Origin: Parelaphostrongylus tenuis | Taxonomy: Eukaryota > Nematoda > Chromadorea > Rhabditida > Metastrongylidae | DNA: 64,000 nt | Assembly: GCA_019055375.1 (NCBI GenBank) | Contig: JAHQIW010001307.1 | Location: forward strand, 368,501-432,500 | Direction: 5' to 3' | In this document: positions 37,190 through 49,067 of the stretch, one piece after another | Position numbering within the stretch: the stretch's first letter is position 1 | Layout: every line of letters begins with the position of its first letter | Translations under genes and position numbers: made by a program | Notes under the pieces: model-generated | Told to the model about the DNA's origin: nothing | Database searches by the model: none | Seen by the model: the letters and a program-made list of their open reading frames with translations, nothing else

Positions 37190-37460
37190 AGAAAGGGAGT
37201 GTGCGGAGTGGCTGGTGATGCTCCGCGCATAATCGATCCCACAGCCTCCCGCCACTACGGCAATCAATAATGAACGCCTCATGGAGCGCTACAGCCTGGC
37301 TATTCTCGAAAATGCAAGGAGACGCGTTCGACCAGTATTCTACGACGTTCGAGATGAAGTCGAAATTCTAAAGCAAGCGAGGAAACGAATTGAATGCTAG
37401 CTTTGCTTGGACCCGCTCAAAAGAAGCAGAAACTGTGATCCAAGTCAAAGTGATTAGAAG
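37190..37460 (+). repeat. tRNA-derived SINE, family III, copy 1
   Basis: The head GAGTGTGCGGAGTGGCTGGT and body words such as CTCCCGCCACTACGGCA align with copies at 53262 (plus) and 54580-54340 (minus). The copies at 37 and 54 kb give superficially similar translations (NNERLMERYS against DNERSMEHHS) because the DNA is homologous, not because a protein is conserved. Confidence 0.55.
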
Positions 37461-39220
37461 TCTCGTACAAGGACCAAGCGAGAGTTTGACTACGGGAGTA
37501 TATGCTTACATCTGCGAGCCCGAAGCGAAACTTCTGCTCAAGAAGCAGTTTATTAGTTTGCCAAGATTTCAGCAGTACACCTTATTCATCTATTGGTGAC
37601 TGCTGACGTTTTGGCGTCTTGTTATGTTCAAACCGTGCCTATTTTGCGGTCCTGTTGGTTTTCTGACAATAAACAACAATCTTTGGCAACTAGAAGATAT
37701 GAGGGGCTGTGAGCACGGCAGGATTGTAGAAAAGACTTTAACGCTTTGAGAGGATCATTGATATGTGTGATGCTACATATTACATGATACCACCGTTTGC
37801 AGTACAACACGTTGCTGCCAGCATTTCTAAATGTTTTATAACTGGCTCGCTTTCATTTCAACAGTGGAATAATATTCGATTACTGCATAAATTTCTCGCA
37901 TGTGAAGTTGTGTGAAGGACGAAATTTTTAATTTTTAAGTACAAGGCAAAACTTTTCCACACTAATACCCAACAAACATTTTTCCCCTCAAGACATCGGT
38001 TGATTACAAGAGATCTAGCAAACAAAAAACTTTGTGAGGCAAAGAAGGCCGCTAATTAGCATGTGTACCGAGCTATGTACGCACTATGTGGAATGCCCAT
38101 GCATGCTTGTTGCGAAATCTTTACGCATGGTCGTCAATGAGTGAACTTTTTTTACAAGTTAAAGACGCAATGCGACGTTTGATTCATATTCGCTCACAGA
38201 CAGTTGAAAATCCCAAATGAACTGCATAATAGACACTGCGATGTCATATGATTGGCAATGACGGATGTCAGAGAAGACCATTTGCTATACAGAGAAATGC
38301 AGTAGCGTTGAGAGCTCCCAACTAGATTGAGTCAAAAGAAACAACGCTATTATACGGGAATACTATCACAGATGAAATCACTAATACTTCGTTTTTTAGA
38401 ATTACGCAAGAAACTACCAAATAACAATAACTTCATGCCAGCAATGGAAAACTCGCCACATCTGAATAAGATCAGTCTGCGTGGCTCACTTTTAGCCAAT
38501 CAAAGGTGTAGGCTCCATACAATTCAAAGATCATGATAATGTGAGACCGTACCTTTTGTAGAGATTGTGACGATGTGAGCGATTGAACTGATAGATGATC
38601 ACTGTCATGTAGACTGCTGGACGAATATGTAGCAATGAGAGCTTGACACTCTAGCGTTCTCTCGAATATGAATCACGCAAAGAATACGTGGACTCTCACG
38701 TTGATTATCAGGACTAATAGCAGGACTGACTTCCCAAATAATTTTTGAACGTCGATCTGATCCCTCAACGACTGGATTATTGTCTGATCTCTGAGTGAAC
38801 GAAAAGCATGTAGTACTCACAACGAAGATGTGTGGGTGTAATCACAACATGCACAACATGGGGTGGATGTGGCATGTTCGAGCTGTTCGTGGAAAGCGAA
38901 GGCATTGATCGCTCGTCAATATTATGATGTGATGACGGAATCACCGAACGTCGATTCCAACGACCAGCGAACAGCTAACTGCTGTGGAAGAGAAGATAAT
39001 TCAGCATTCAGAAAAAATCTTTTCCATATGTCTACATCCTCCAAGATAATCTGCTATAACTTTCCAAATGTACCTCATTAAATGGGAAGTTGCAGAACAG
39101 TCGATGAACAAACTTGCAAAATCCGCTACCGTTCCGCTTCATTGCACCGAAAACTAGCGAGATAAAAAACGTTCAATATGGTTGTGCCCGGCCGCCGACG
39201 CTTATCATTGACCAATCAAC
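37461..39220. other. Spacer without supported gene
   Basis: The only coding-looking stretch is on the minus strand at 38820-38610 (GSDRRSKIIWEVSPAISPDN). It lacks recognisable motifs or partner exons. Confidence 0.3.
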
Positions 39221-39239
39221 AATAACGCAACTTTATTGC

Positions 39240-40432
39240 GAGTGTTTTATTAAAACTACGCTCAAATTTTATTACATCTCACAATAATTATTTGAACCAG
39301 TGCCTGTTTGTCATGTGGTCTGTTAATGGGCTCTTGTACAACCCGATACACGTGTTTTCAACCTTACAGTCTCGGCAGTCGGGCGTTCTCTTCGTCTTTT
39401 AGTCTTTTAGCCAATCCTCTCGGGAGCCCCTATTCTCCCTATAGAGGTCGAAACACATGTAGCGGGCTGTACAAGAGCCCATTAACAGACCACATGACAT
39501 ATTGGCTCAAATAATATGTATGAGATATACTGAAATTTCAGCGTGGTCTTAATAAAACACTCGAGATAAAAGTGTAATCTGGTAAGGGCTCTTGTACGGC
39601 CCAATACACCTGTTTCGTCTTTACAGACTCGTCAGTCGGGCAGAATCCGTCGCCTTTCGATCTTTTTATAGTCAGTTCTCTCGGGACCCCTACTCTCCCT
39701 ACAGAGAGTCATTAAAGACGAATGTTTTACACTCTATGTCAAAGAAATTCTTACCTAACACAGATTGCGCACTCGATTGCTCTTTGGCTGGTATTTTTAT
39801 TCATAATAAATCTTTATTTTAAGTGCTTTGTTAAGACCACGCTCAAATTTCAATAGATCCTTTCATTATTATTTGAGCCAACTTGTCAAGAGGTCTGGTA
39901 AGGACTCTTGTACACCCGATACACGTGTTTCGTCTATAAGGACTCATCAGTGGGAAGAACCCCAGAGAACTGGCTATAAAGATCGAAAGACGACGGGTTC
40001 TGCCCGACTGACGAGTCTGTAAAGACGAAACACGTGTATCGGGCTGTACTAGAGCCTTTCCAGACCACATGACAAGTTGGCTCAAATAATAATGGAAGGA
40101 TCTATTGAATTTTGAGCGTGGTCCTAACAAAGCACTCGAAATAGAGGTACAATAAAAGTGTAATATTGCAAAAAAAAAAAACCCAGCCAAATAGAAATCG
40201 AGTGTACAGCACTGTATATTCGGTGATAATTTTACTTGACTTACAGTGTAAATCATTCGTCGTTACTTACCTCTTTATAGGGAGACTAGGGGCTCCCAAG
40301 AGGATTAAGTAGATACTAAAGACGAAGAGTTCTGTCTAAGTGACGAGACTGTAAGATCGAAACACGATATTGGGCTGTCCAAGAGCTCATTAACAGACCA
40401 TATGACATGTTGGCTTAAATAATAATTTCGGA
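39240..40432. repeat. Cluster of palindromic MITE-like elements
   Basis: Two complete units (39240-39562 and 39821-40137) are long hairpins. The ends read GAGTGTTTTATTAA or AAGTGCTTTGTTAAGACC plus CACGCTCAAATTT, and inner arms such as GGGCTCTTGTACA pair with TGTACAAGAGCCC. Partial units lie at 39580-39740 and 40262-40430. The cluster is bounded by the 14-bp direct repeat AATAACGCAACTTT (39221-39234 and 40432-40445). Related units occur at 55797 and 56505. No protein is encoded. Confidence 0.8.
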
Positions 40433-40604
40433 ATAACGCAACTTTTTCGGAATGAAAAAGAGACCTGCTGTCTAAGAAACACATTGTTTAGAAGATAAGG
40501 AATAGATCAAGCAACAACGAAGTTGAGGCACTTCTTCACATGTTTGAATAAAAAAAATATAGATATTTGAGTGTAAGTGTAATCGATTTATTTTCAGCTG
40601 ATCA

Positions 40605-40940
40605 TTATAGTGGAAGGGAGTAGCATAGTGGCATGTGATGAAATGTACCAGGAATCATGGTGATAAGTGGAGGTATGGTTCAATTCCGTCTTTATACTGT
40701 TCGCAATCCATCAACGAAATTTATAGGTGACACTTCAGCTGTGCTACCTCCAAGACTGTAAATAGAATTGTCTCGACCAGCTTCTACGATACTCTTTAGG
40801 TAGATGGATTATTTAAGCAACAATCGAAGCAACACGTAAATTTTTCGAGACCCTTGTGGAGGATGAACGCGAGGGAACGAATCGGGTACAAGAAGCTCCG
40901 GGATCCGCATGGGATATTGTGATTACGCGTTGTGTAGAAA
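40605..40940 (+). repeat. Possible tRNA-derived SINE, family IV
   Basis: A-box-like GAGTAGCATAGTGGCATGTG and B-box-like TATGGTTCAATTCCG lie about 60 bp apart. The 3' part (40840-40940, GGATGAACGCGAGGG... GGGATCCGCATGGGA) resembles 11890-11980 beside the LINE relic in rpb-2. A LINE-like tail is possible. Confidence 0.45.
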
Positions 40941-41269
40941 CAAAAATTGAACGTTATGGCAGCTTTTGCATCTACAGGAATCTATTTGCATCTAACTAGT
41001 TTTGTACCTAATCGGTTTCAAGAATTCTGCTTTTGAAGCTTAAGCGCCAAACGGTACGATACCACTTATGTACCTCACAAGCAAAATGCCGATTCCTACC
41101 AGCTTTCATCTGCCATATTCTATTGTCTCAAATTAGTTTGTTCAAATCCGTGTTTCGAAGATACGCGCTACCACTTACTAAAACAAAAATAAAACACTAA
41201 ATACCGTGATATGAAATAATTACTGACGCCTTAGACCAAAATGCAGACAACAGGGTGAAAAATGTGAGA

Positions 41270-41475
41270 TGCACAAAAGGAAAGAGATCGCTTCTAAGAG
41301 TTATGGGGATGTTCTGAGGACAATTTTGTCCTCCCGCAAGTACACCAATGCTGTACTATATAGTTGAGAAGAAAATGTAATATGCACAAAAGGAGGGAAA
41401 TCGTTTCCAACAGTTAAAGGGTTGCTCCTGAGGACAATTTTATGCTCTAGCAAATACACGAATATTTAACTATAG
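41270..41475 (+). repeat. Tandem duplication of about 110 bp
   Basis: The unit starting ATGCACAAAAGGAAAGAGATCG recurs as ATGCACAAAAGGAGGGAAATCG. The copies share CTGAGGACAATTTT, the AAGTACACCAATG/AAATACACGAATA block and TATAGTTGAG/TAGAGTTGAGG. The rest of 40940-42178 shows no gene. Confidence 0.75.
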
Positions 41476-42190
41476 AGTTGAGGAACTCGAACAAATACTA
41501 GTTGATATAATGAAGAAGACTTTTAGCGGAACTCGCAGCAAAGTCCTAAGTCAACATGCGAAAAAAACGCCTATCGGAAGACGTCAGCACTGATTAAATG
41601 TTGGTAGTGCCCATAACAAACACAAACACAACGATACACTCGTGTTTGTGACGTGTGGTGAGAACGGGAATAAAGGTCGGGTGTCGAGCGATATTAAGGT
41701 ATCACAAGCCATTCTGTTCTCGTTTCAAAACATTACAATATTTTCATGCTTATCTTTAGAAGACCCCTTGTACTAAAACGCAACTGCACATACAGTTCTA
41801 AATTAGTTCATAGGTGCTGCAGAGTGATTGAGAAAATCAGTTAAGTTAATCAACAAAGTTTTTACGAGTCTGCAGCTTTATGGCTGCTATGAATGTTGCA
41901 GATGTTCACTATAAACTTTTCAACCTTATGCTAACTTCGCAGTAACGTTAAAGGTCATACTAATCCACGGAAATTTATAGTATCGACATGATCATCACCT
42001 ATAAGAGGAGCATAGACCTCTTCTCGTCATTAAGTTTTACTAATAAGTCGTAAATTCTATACTTTGGAACTTGAATGACGAGACGAACTCATCTTTTATC
42101 GACACTCATTTAGAGATCATAAATGACTCGAACCCTCCTAAAATTGTTGCCAAGATGCAGCAGGTCTATTACAATCATGACACCCTCCTT

Positions 42191-45100
42191 CACCTGTATC
42201 ACCTGTCGTCCCGTTGATTGTCGAGTGACTCGAGCGGGTACCAGCAACTCTTCCATTTTTCCCTATCGCGTGCAAGAGTAGCCCAGTGGGTTCTCCTCGC
42301 TCTAGGAATTCGCTGAGCATCATATCTTTCTTCCATCGCTTTCGTGAAGAAATCGGACCAACGGGTCAGTGGTCTTCCTTTAGAGCGCTTGACGTCCCGA
42401 GGAATCCAGTCGGTAACGGCTCTCGTCCATCGGTTGTCGTTGAAGCGCATCACGTGTCCGACCCGCCTTATTTTCGACATTCTGGCGTGTAGAACGGCGT
42501 CTCTGATTTTCGATCGTTGACGTAGGTCGGAACTTCGGATCCTTTCTCTCATTTGCGAAATACGGGATACTCCTAGCATCGACCTTTCGACTGCGCGTTC
42601 GATAACTCCAAATGATCTTTCATCCTGCTTACGTAGCGACCAGGTTTCTGCTGCATACGTTAGGGCAGGGATAATCGTCGAGTCGAAAAGGTGGGCACGG
42701 AGTCGGATGTTCTTTGTCCTCTTCACTACATCTTCGATGCTCTTAAACGTTCCCCAAGCCGCTCGTTTCCTCCTGCTCAACTCTGGGGCTAGGTCGTTCA
42801 TCATGTTGATTTCACGACCTAGATAGATGTAACTGGAGCATTCGGAAATTGTCGTTCCGTTGAGCGTGAATGGGGCATTAGAAACCCATCCGTTCCTCAT
42901 GAACATTGTTTTCGTTAGATTCAGTTGAAGACCGATCTTTCCACAGGCGTTATCGAAATCAGTCAACATTCGTTCCGTTGGCTGATGTTTGGTGTTATGA
43001 GAACGATATCGTCAGCAAAGCGAAGATGGTTTAATTGTCGACCGTCAATTTTCACTCCCATTTCGTCCCATTCTAATGTTCGCATGACGTTTTGTAGGGT
43101 GGCAGTGAACGATATTGTATCGCCTTGTCGAACCCCTCTTCTTACGTCAATGGTGATATTGTTGTAGAATGGAGATATTCTGGTCGTGAAATCTTTATAG
43201 AGCTCACGAAGGATCATTATGTACCGAGTAGAGACGCCCTGGTTATCCAGAGCCTCTATAACCGCTTCTGTTTCCACTGAATCAAAGGCTTTTTTCAGAT
43301 CGATAAAAGTGAGACAGAGTGGTTGTTTGTACTCTCGCGAAACTTCAATGAGTCTTGTGATCGTGTGGATGTGGTCAATGGTACTAAATCCTTTTCTGAA
43401 CCCTGCTTGTTCGCATGGCTGTCCTTCGTCCAGTGTTGTGTCAATCCTGTTCAGGATGACTTGAGTAAAGAGTTTATAGACAACGGACAGCAAGCAGATT
43501 GGGCGATAATTGCCTATGTCGTGAAGGTCTCCTTTTTTGAACAACAATACGGTCTTGCTGGTTTTCCATTGAATAGGGACCTTGCATTCTGACAGGTAGC
43601 GAGTGAAGAGCCGAGCCAGGGTGTTGATGAGAACTGGCGGCAGGTTCTTCAGGTGTTCTGGTCTAATCCTGTCTGGACCGGGTGTTGTTCTGTTTTTCAC
43701 CGACGATATAGCATGTCGGATTTCGGAAGGAAGGACCGGTGGAACAACATATTCGTCCTCTTTCAATTTATATGACGGTAAGAGAACATGGCTAGCGAAG
43801 AGATCCGAGTAGTACTGGTGGATGATTTTCTCCATAGCCCTTTTGGAAGCTGTCAGTGTCCCATCAGGATATCGGAGTGCAATCATCTTGGTCTTATAGT
43901 TGGCGAAGCCTCGCTGGGCTTTGCGAATGCTCTTCCCAGCTTCTGCAGCTTCTGCCATAACTGCTGCTCTTCTCTCTTTAAGATCTTCTTTTATCGCTTC
44001 TCTGCATCGTTTCGCAAGTTCGGACGTAAGGTTTCGGTTGCCTGCAGCTCGTGCGATTCCACGTTGACGTATCAGCTCGAGTGTCTGCGGAGACAAGCGT
44101 CTCTTCGTGACCTTAGGACTCTCGGCTTTTTTAGCGCTAACGTGAAGATATTCAACGAGTCGATAGTATTCTTCGTCGATGTTGGACAATGGTATCTTCC
44201 CAAGAGCCGATTAATGATTTGAATACATCCCAGTTTATGGTAGTTCTGGGACTTCGTTGTTCGAATTTAGCGGCTTTCTCTCCTCTCCTCGAAAATTGGA
44301 ACGTTGCGCGAAGGAGGCGATGGTCTGATCCCGTGTAGAACTTGGGAACAGCAGCGACGTCGGTCAGGCAAAATCTTTGATTTACTATGATGTGATTCAT
44401 TTCGTTATGGTACTCTCCATTGGGAGACTCCCACGTCCATCGTTGAGAGAGAGGCTTTTGGAATTGCGAGTTACCGTGGATGGTTTGGGTCGTCATGACA
44501 AACTTGGATAGCCTCTCACCCTGTTCATTCCATTCTAGTCCGTGGGTCCCTATGTGCCGTTCTTCAGACGTTCTTCTAGGTCCAATTTTTGCGTTAAAAT
44601 CTCCGACAATGACCTTGAAGGATGTATGATCTTCTCTGAAGAATTTTTCGAGGTCCATATAGAACGCTTCGACTTCGTCTTCGTCATAGCTTGATGTTGG
44701 TGCGTAAGCAACGAAAATGGTCAAAGCCGGCATAGAACCACATCGTTTCAACCGTAATCGTCCGATACGGGTTGTTAGTTGTTCGAACGAATCAATGCTC
44801 ACGGTCAAATTCGATTTGACGAGTACGCCAACGCCACCGACACCTCTGCGATCGCATGTTCCAAGGAACAGTTCTTCTCCGGTGTCATAGACAACGTGAA
44901 AAGGATGGCGCCTTCTCGTCTCAGTCAGGCCAATGACGTCGTACCTTATTCTTCTTGCTTGAATCAATAGATCTGCTACAGTGGATTGATGAGCAAGGGT
45001 TCTTGCGTTTTAGGTACAGATCGTCATTTTAGTCCGTTTCGATCTTGGCAACCTAGTTCGGCCCTGAGATTTTAGCAGCCTCTCCGTACTCGTCCTACCT

Positions 45101-45531
45101 GGCGCTGCCGTACCAGGGGCTCTTTCGGGGTCAGGGGAATGAGGCCCATATTTGTTACTGTTTTTGGCATTTTGATACCCAACGTGTAGCTTGCCAGGCT
45201 CTAAACGTGGTGGCTGGGTACTCACGAGTAGCTTGCCAGTCTCTCTCGGAGGAGCGGGAGGAGCTTATTTGTTGGAGTCGACCCCTAACCGCCTCCCATG
45301 TACTTCCTAGCCGCTTGATTGCAGGCTTTTGGCCGACTTGACTCGTAGAAAAAGAGTTTTTGTCAAGTCGGCGCTGCAGAAGCAGGGAGCTCGTCCCCTG
45401 AATCCACCTGCGTCTCTGGGAAGCACACGGTCGCTTTTGGTTCGCGTTTTATTCCCCTATCCACCACCTGGGGACGCGCCACGTGCCCTCGCGACTAACC
45501 GGGCGGGATCCCTCAAAGAGGGAGGTCCGTG
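42191..45531 (-). mobile_element. Full-length RTE-type non-LTR retrotransposon (3.34 kb), recently inactivated
   Basis: The element is flanked by a perfect 12-bp direct repeat, GACACCCTCCTT, at 42179-42190 and 45532-45543. On the minus strand it carries a short leader, an endonuclease, a reverse transcriptase and a C-terminal domain, ending in ACAGGTG-type repeats. The length, the lack of a separate ORF1 and the motif order fit the RTE clade. Confidence 0.93.
42199..45225 (-). pseudogene. RTE polyprotein: AP endonuclease plus reverse transcriptase, three lesions
   Basis: The frame starts at 45225. A TAA at 45012-45010 interrupts it where RTE proteins have a tyrosine-like position before NARTLA. 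The endonuclease follows ([55 protein letters not shown]). A one-base frame change near 44185-44195 separates it from the reverse transcriptase (TTPGPDRIRPEHLK, NYRPICLLSVVYKL, EQAGFRKGFSTIDHI, FIDLKKAFDSV, GVRQGDTIS, then catalytic FADDIVLI). A one-base deletion near 42977 shifts into the C-terminal domain (ALTYAAETW, GHVMRFNDNRW, WSDFF). The copy at 49 kb has the extra C at this place. Family function is target-primed reverse transcription of its own RNA. This copy cannot make the intact protein. Confidence 0.93.
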
Positions 45532-45786
45532 GACACCCTCCTTACTTCATCATAAAAGATCCTTTTCCTTTCTATAAGAGACTTTTGAATGCTATCAACT
45601 TTGGTGACCATTTTTCATACTCTTAATAAGCTTACACCTTTGTAACTAACGTTTCTATACTTTTGTCTTTTCAAGGCAACAATGATTTCAAAGGCATATC
45701 CTCAATTATTATACCTTTGATAGAGTACAAGAGGTTTTTAGCTGTTTAGGCGAAGCTAAAATTTTATGCAACGATCAACAGAGTGA

Positions 45787-45884
45787 CAGAGAGAAAGAGA
45801 GAGGGAGAGAGAAAGGGAAAGAGAGAGGGTGAGGAAGAAAGAGAGAGAGATAGAGAGAAAGAGAGAAAGAAAAAATAGAGAGCG
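45787..45884 (+). repeat. GA-rich purine tract
   Basis: About 100 bp of almost pure GA/GAA/GGA repeats. The flanks 45544-45786 and 45885-46075 contain no other feature. Confidence 0.95.
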
Positions 45885-46075
45885 AATTCGTTTTCAACAG
45901 TTCTTCGGCGAGCAGTGAGCTAGTTCTACGAAGCTTATTTTGTTCATGACTAAGGTGAAATAACGCTAGAAAAAGGCTCTGAAGAGAGCAAATTCACGGT
46001 GCGTTCATCAATGAGAGGTAAACACGTACTAATAATCTCATAGTGATAAACTTTTTCGAATATAACCGCTTTCAG

Positions 46076-46322
46076 CGGGGTGGTATGATGTTATAGATAT
46101 ATTCAATGATGCTGAGTGATGTGCAAAGCTCTGGCGCCAGGTGGGACTCGAACTTGCATTGTACCCTTTATGGGAGCGCGTATCCAACCAATTGCACTAT
46201 CGACGCCTGTTTCTCATCATTCTCTCTACGCTGTAACGCATCAATTTGTTCACAACCAATCATGTACGGTTTGGCCTGGTATCGATATCGACACTGAACC
46301 CAGTCACGCTGACAGATATTGG

Positions 46323-46330
<8 letters not shown>
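46076..46330 (-). repeat. tRNA-derived SINE, family II
   Basis: On the minus strand the tRNA-like head runs from about 46206 to 46130 (GGCGTCGATAGTGCAATTGG, then GTTCGAGTCCC, then GGCGCC, which can pair with the start). The tail carries the GTATGATGTTATA motif at 46084. The 5' flank shares CAGTCACGCTGACAGATATTGG with the other copies. A (TA)n run at 46325-46378 follows. Confidence 0.75.
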
Positions 46331-46379
<49 letters not shown>

Positions 46380-46383
46380 TGAC

Positions 46384-46520
46384 AGATTGATGCGATGTAT
46401 CGCAGAAAGAGTGGTGGCAAAAAATGCATCCATAGTGCAACTGGTTATTCACGTGCAGCCGAAAAGGGTTTGAGTCCCGTCAGACGTCGAAGTTCTGGGC
46501 ATCACTCAACATCATTGGGT
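46384..46520 (+). repeat. tRNA-derived SINE, family II, inverted partner copy
   Basis: The plus strand carries a related head (GCATCCATAGTGCAACTGGT, then GGGTTTGAGTCCCGTCAG), followed by CACTCAACATCATTGGGT. Together with 46076-46330 it forms a head-to-head pair around the TA repeat. Confidence 0.6.
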
Positions 46521-47760
46521 CAGTCTCATGACAGCTCATCAAAGACAGTCGCACAAACGTCACTTAATTGACACTTAAATGGCATGCCTCCAGAAGTCAG
46601 TGGTGGAAACGGCACATCTTTTAATGATTTCTTTTCCTTAAGATTGGCATCAATCGTGCTTTTTTGCTCGCAACACGGTGCGAGTATTGATGCATAATCC
46701 GCTCACAGCCGCGAATTTAAGTTATAAATATGTATCACAAACACATCTGCACAATTAAGTAGACGACCATTTGAGAGGGCTCCTAAGCTGAAGGCTGACG
46801 TCGTGATCATTAGGATTTTATCTCAATGACATTATACATTCTATTGTAAGTAATTGTGGTACTTTTCTGTTAACGGCAATCAATTTCAGTCTTGTGAAGG
46901 CAACGATTTCCTACTTTTTCTAGAGTTTTGGAGTCATTCATAAGTGGACAGTCTAATGACGTACTTCTTTTTTTGAAAAGGTGTTTTTGATGCGATGTAA
47001 CAGTAAAAATAAAATTGCGTTTCACACCTGACGCGTTTTTCGCTGAACCGAGCTTCTTTTTGGACTTTTAGAACCACAAAAGCTTGAATCTCGTTCATTC
47101 CAACAGGGCATTTGATCTTTGAAGAGAACTTTTTAGTGCGTTGTAGCTAACAAAAAATATTGGGTTTCGCTCTCGGTGCGCATATCTTGTCGCTTATAGT
47201 GTGTGAGTGATTGGGCATCGATCGGGCAGTGCGATTCACATGTGGAGTGAAATTTTTATTGTCAAATTTAAGGTTCTTTCCCTGCTTTGAAAATATTCTA
47301 TATAAAATGTTTCCAAAATTTTCCTAAACTTCATATGCTTTTCGTGAGTAGGCTGGTGATGTTTAGGCCCTAGGCTTACCAGCAGATTTATTTTGGCAAT
47401 GTAAAATGGAAATGAAAAGCCTAAGTCATTGTACGGCAAAACAAAGTTTCTTCTACAAACGCGATAGAATGAACTAGAAATCTTCATGGAACGGCAAAAG
47501 ATTCGAAAAAAAAAAAAGAAACGAAAATAACTCGGCACACCACGAGTGAAACACAACTGTATCTCACCGCTACAACGCTGTAGTTAGGCCTTTTCAACAA
47601 CAATTTCATTAAAGATCGAAATTTGAGCTTTCGAATGACTACTAAAAGTCTAGTGAAGAGTCTTTAGCCAACAAGAACTGACCTCTTCAAAAGTGATCAC
47701 CAACAACGAAAAAGTACCGCAGATTTAGTTAGGTCTAGAGTGTTAATTACCACCAGCACA
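46521..47760. other. AT-rich spacer
   Basis: No supported gene. The stretch 47540-47690 is homologous to 33400-33600 and may be a dispersed repeat. A minus-strand frame at 47556-47236 has no recognisable motif. Confidence 0.4.
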
Positions 47761-49028
47761 TACAAGGTGCGCAAGAAGTTTGATAATCTTATACCTTGTT
47801 AATTTTAGCACTGATGTAGTATTTTTTGTTAATGGTGATAATTTTACTGAAATATTCGCTCAATTTTAATCTAGGATCGTTTTATTTATTTGCCTATTTT
47901 CTGTTGTGCTTAAGTTATAGGTCGTAAAATCACCACATCGCCGTAGTTGTGTTGCATAAGACGGGAATGAAAGCGACCAATATTGATAAAATCGACTGTT
48001 TCGGAGCCAAAAGGTGTCCACAATACCGTGAAACGTTTCAGAGAGGCTGGTGGGATTAAGGACCATCCTCGAAAAGGTCGTTCGATCACCGCGTCTTTTC
48101 GCAAAACATGTAGAAGCTCCGATAACCAAGTTCAACGGAAATGTGGATTGCTCGACGCGCAGAATGGCTCGGAAAGCTTGGGACCAGCGAGTGGAGAGTC
48201 CGAAATATTGTTAAAAATAACGTGAAACTGCGCAGCTACAAGATTGCTCGTGCTCGTGGACAAAAAATGGAAGATAAGTATTTCCAAAGGATTTCCGAAC
48301 GATTAGTTTGATCGCTGGTGCTCCTTTGTAGAAGGTGCTTTTCACGAACGGGAAAAAATTTCAAGGTCCAACCACTCCCCAATCGCCGAAATCGACTTCA
48401 ACTTTTCATGAAGAGTTAGCAAAAATTAAGGGCCGCAGTCCCTATCCCGCTTCTGTGATGGTCTGCGTCGGATTTGAACCACCGGGAAGACGCCGTTGGC
48501 TTGAGCACCAGCAGAAACATCAAAATCATCTCTGGCAGCTATCAGCAGCAAATTTTAAGGGTATACTGGGCATTGGAATACTGAACACTTTGGCACCGAT
48601 AAATTCATTTTCTAGCAGGGATAAATCCTGAGCATTGCACTCGCTCAACAACTGCCAGCTGTCACGAGCTAATTCCAGACTCGTTTGTGGTGCAAACATT
48701 TGACCGTCAAAGTCACCTCAACCCAATGGATTGCTCCGTAGTCCATACTAGAGAGAAAAATCCTGGTTACTCTCAACACTATCGTAAATGCGCTCAAAAA
48801 GGCTTCGGCACGCACTTGGAGCAAAGTTACAGTGGAAGTGACTTCGTAAATGTACAAAGGTTTAAAGGAGGCAATTTCGAGAGCTTTTTACAAACTTTTT
48901 TGTTTATTGTTAACTGCTGCCTAAGTAAACGTAATTATTCCTCACTGGATTAATTCATTTGTTCATGCAGTATATGATTACCATTGAAATATCTGGAAAA
49001 ATTATTAGAATTTTTCGCGCACCCTGTA
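47761..49028 (+). mobile_element. Tc1-superfamily transposon relic
   Basis: Terminal inverted repeats read TACAAGGTGCGCAAGAAGTT at the left and, inverted, TACAGGGTGCGCGAAAAATT at the right, each bounded by TA. Inside, plus-strand frames give a paired-type DNA-binding domain (HNTVKRFREAGGIKDHPRKG), a middle part with HEELAKIKGR and PASVMVCVGF, and the C-terminal block around QPNGLL/MDCSVV with EKNPGYSQHYRKCAQKGF. Stops and frame changes throughout make it inactive. Confidence 0.85.
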
Positions 49029-49067
49029 TAAAGATATGCATAGTTGTCCACTCTAGTGGGTTTCAGT

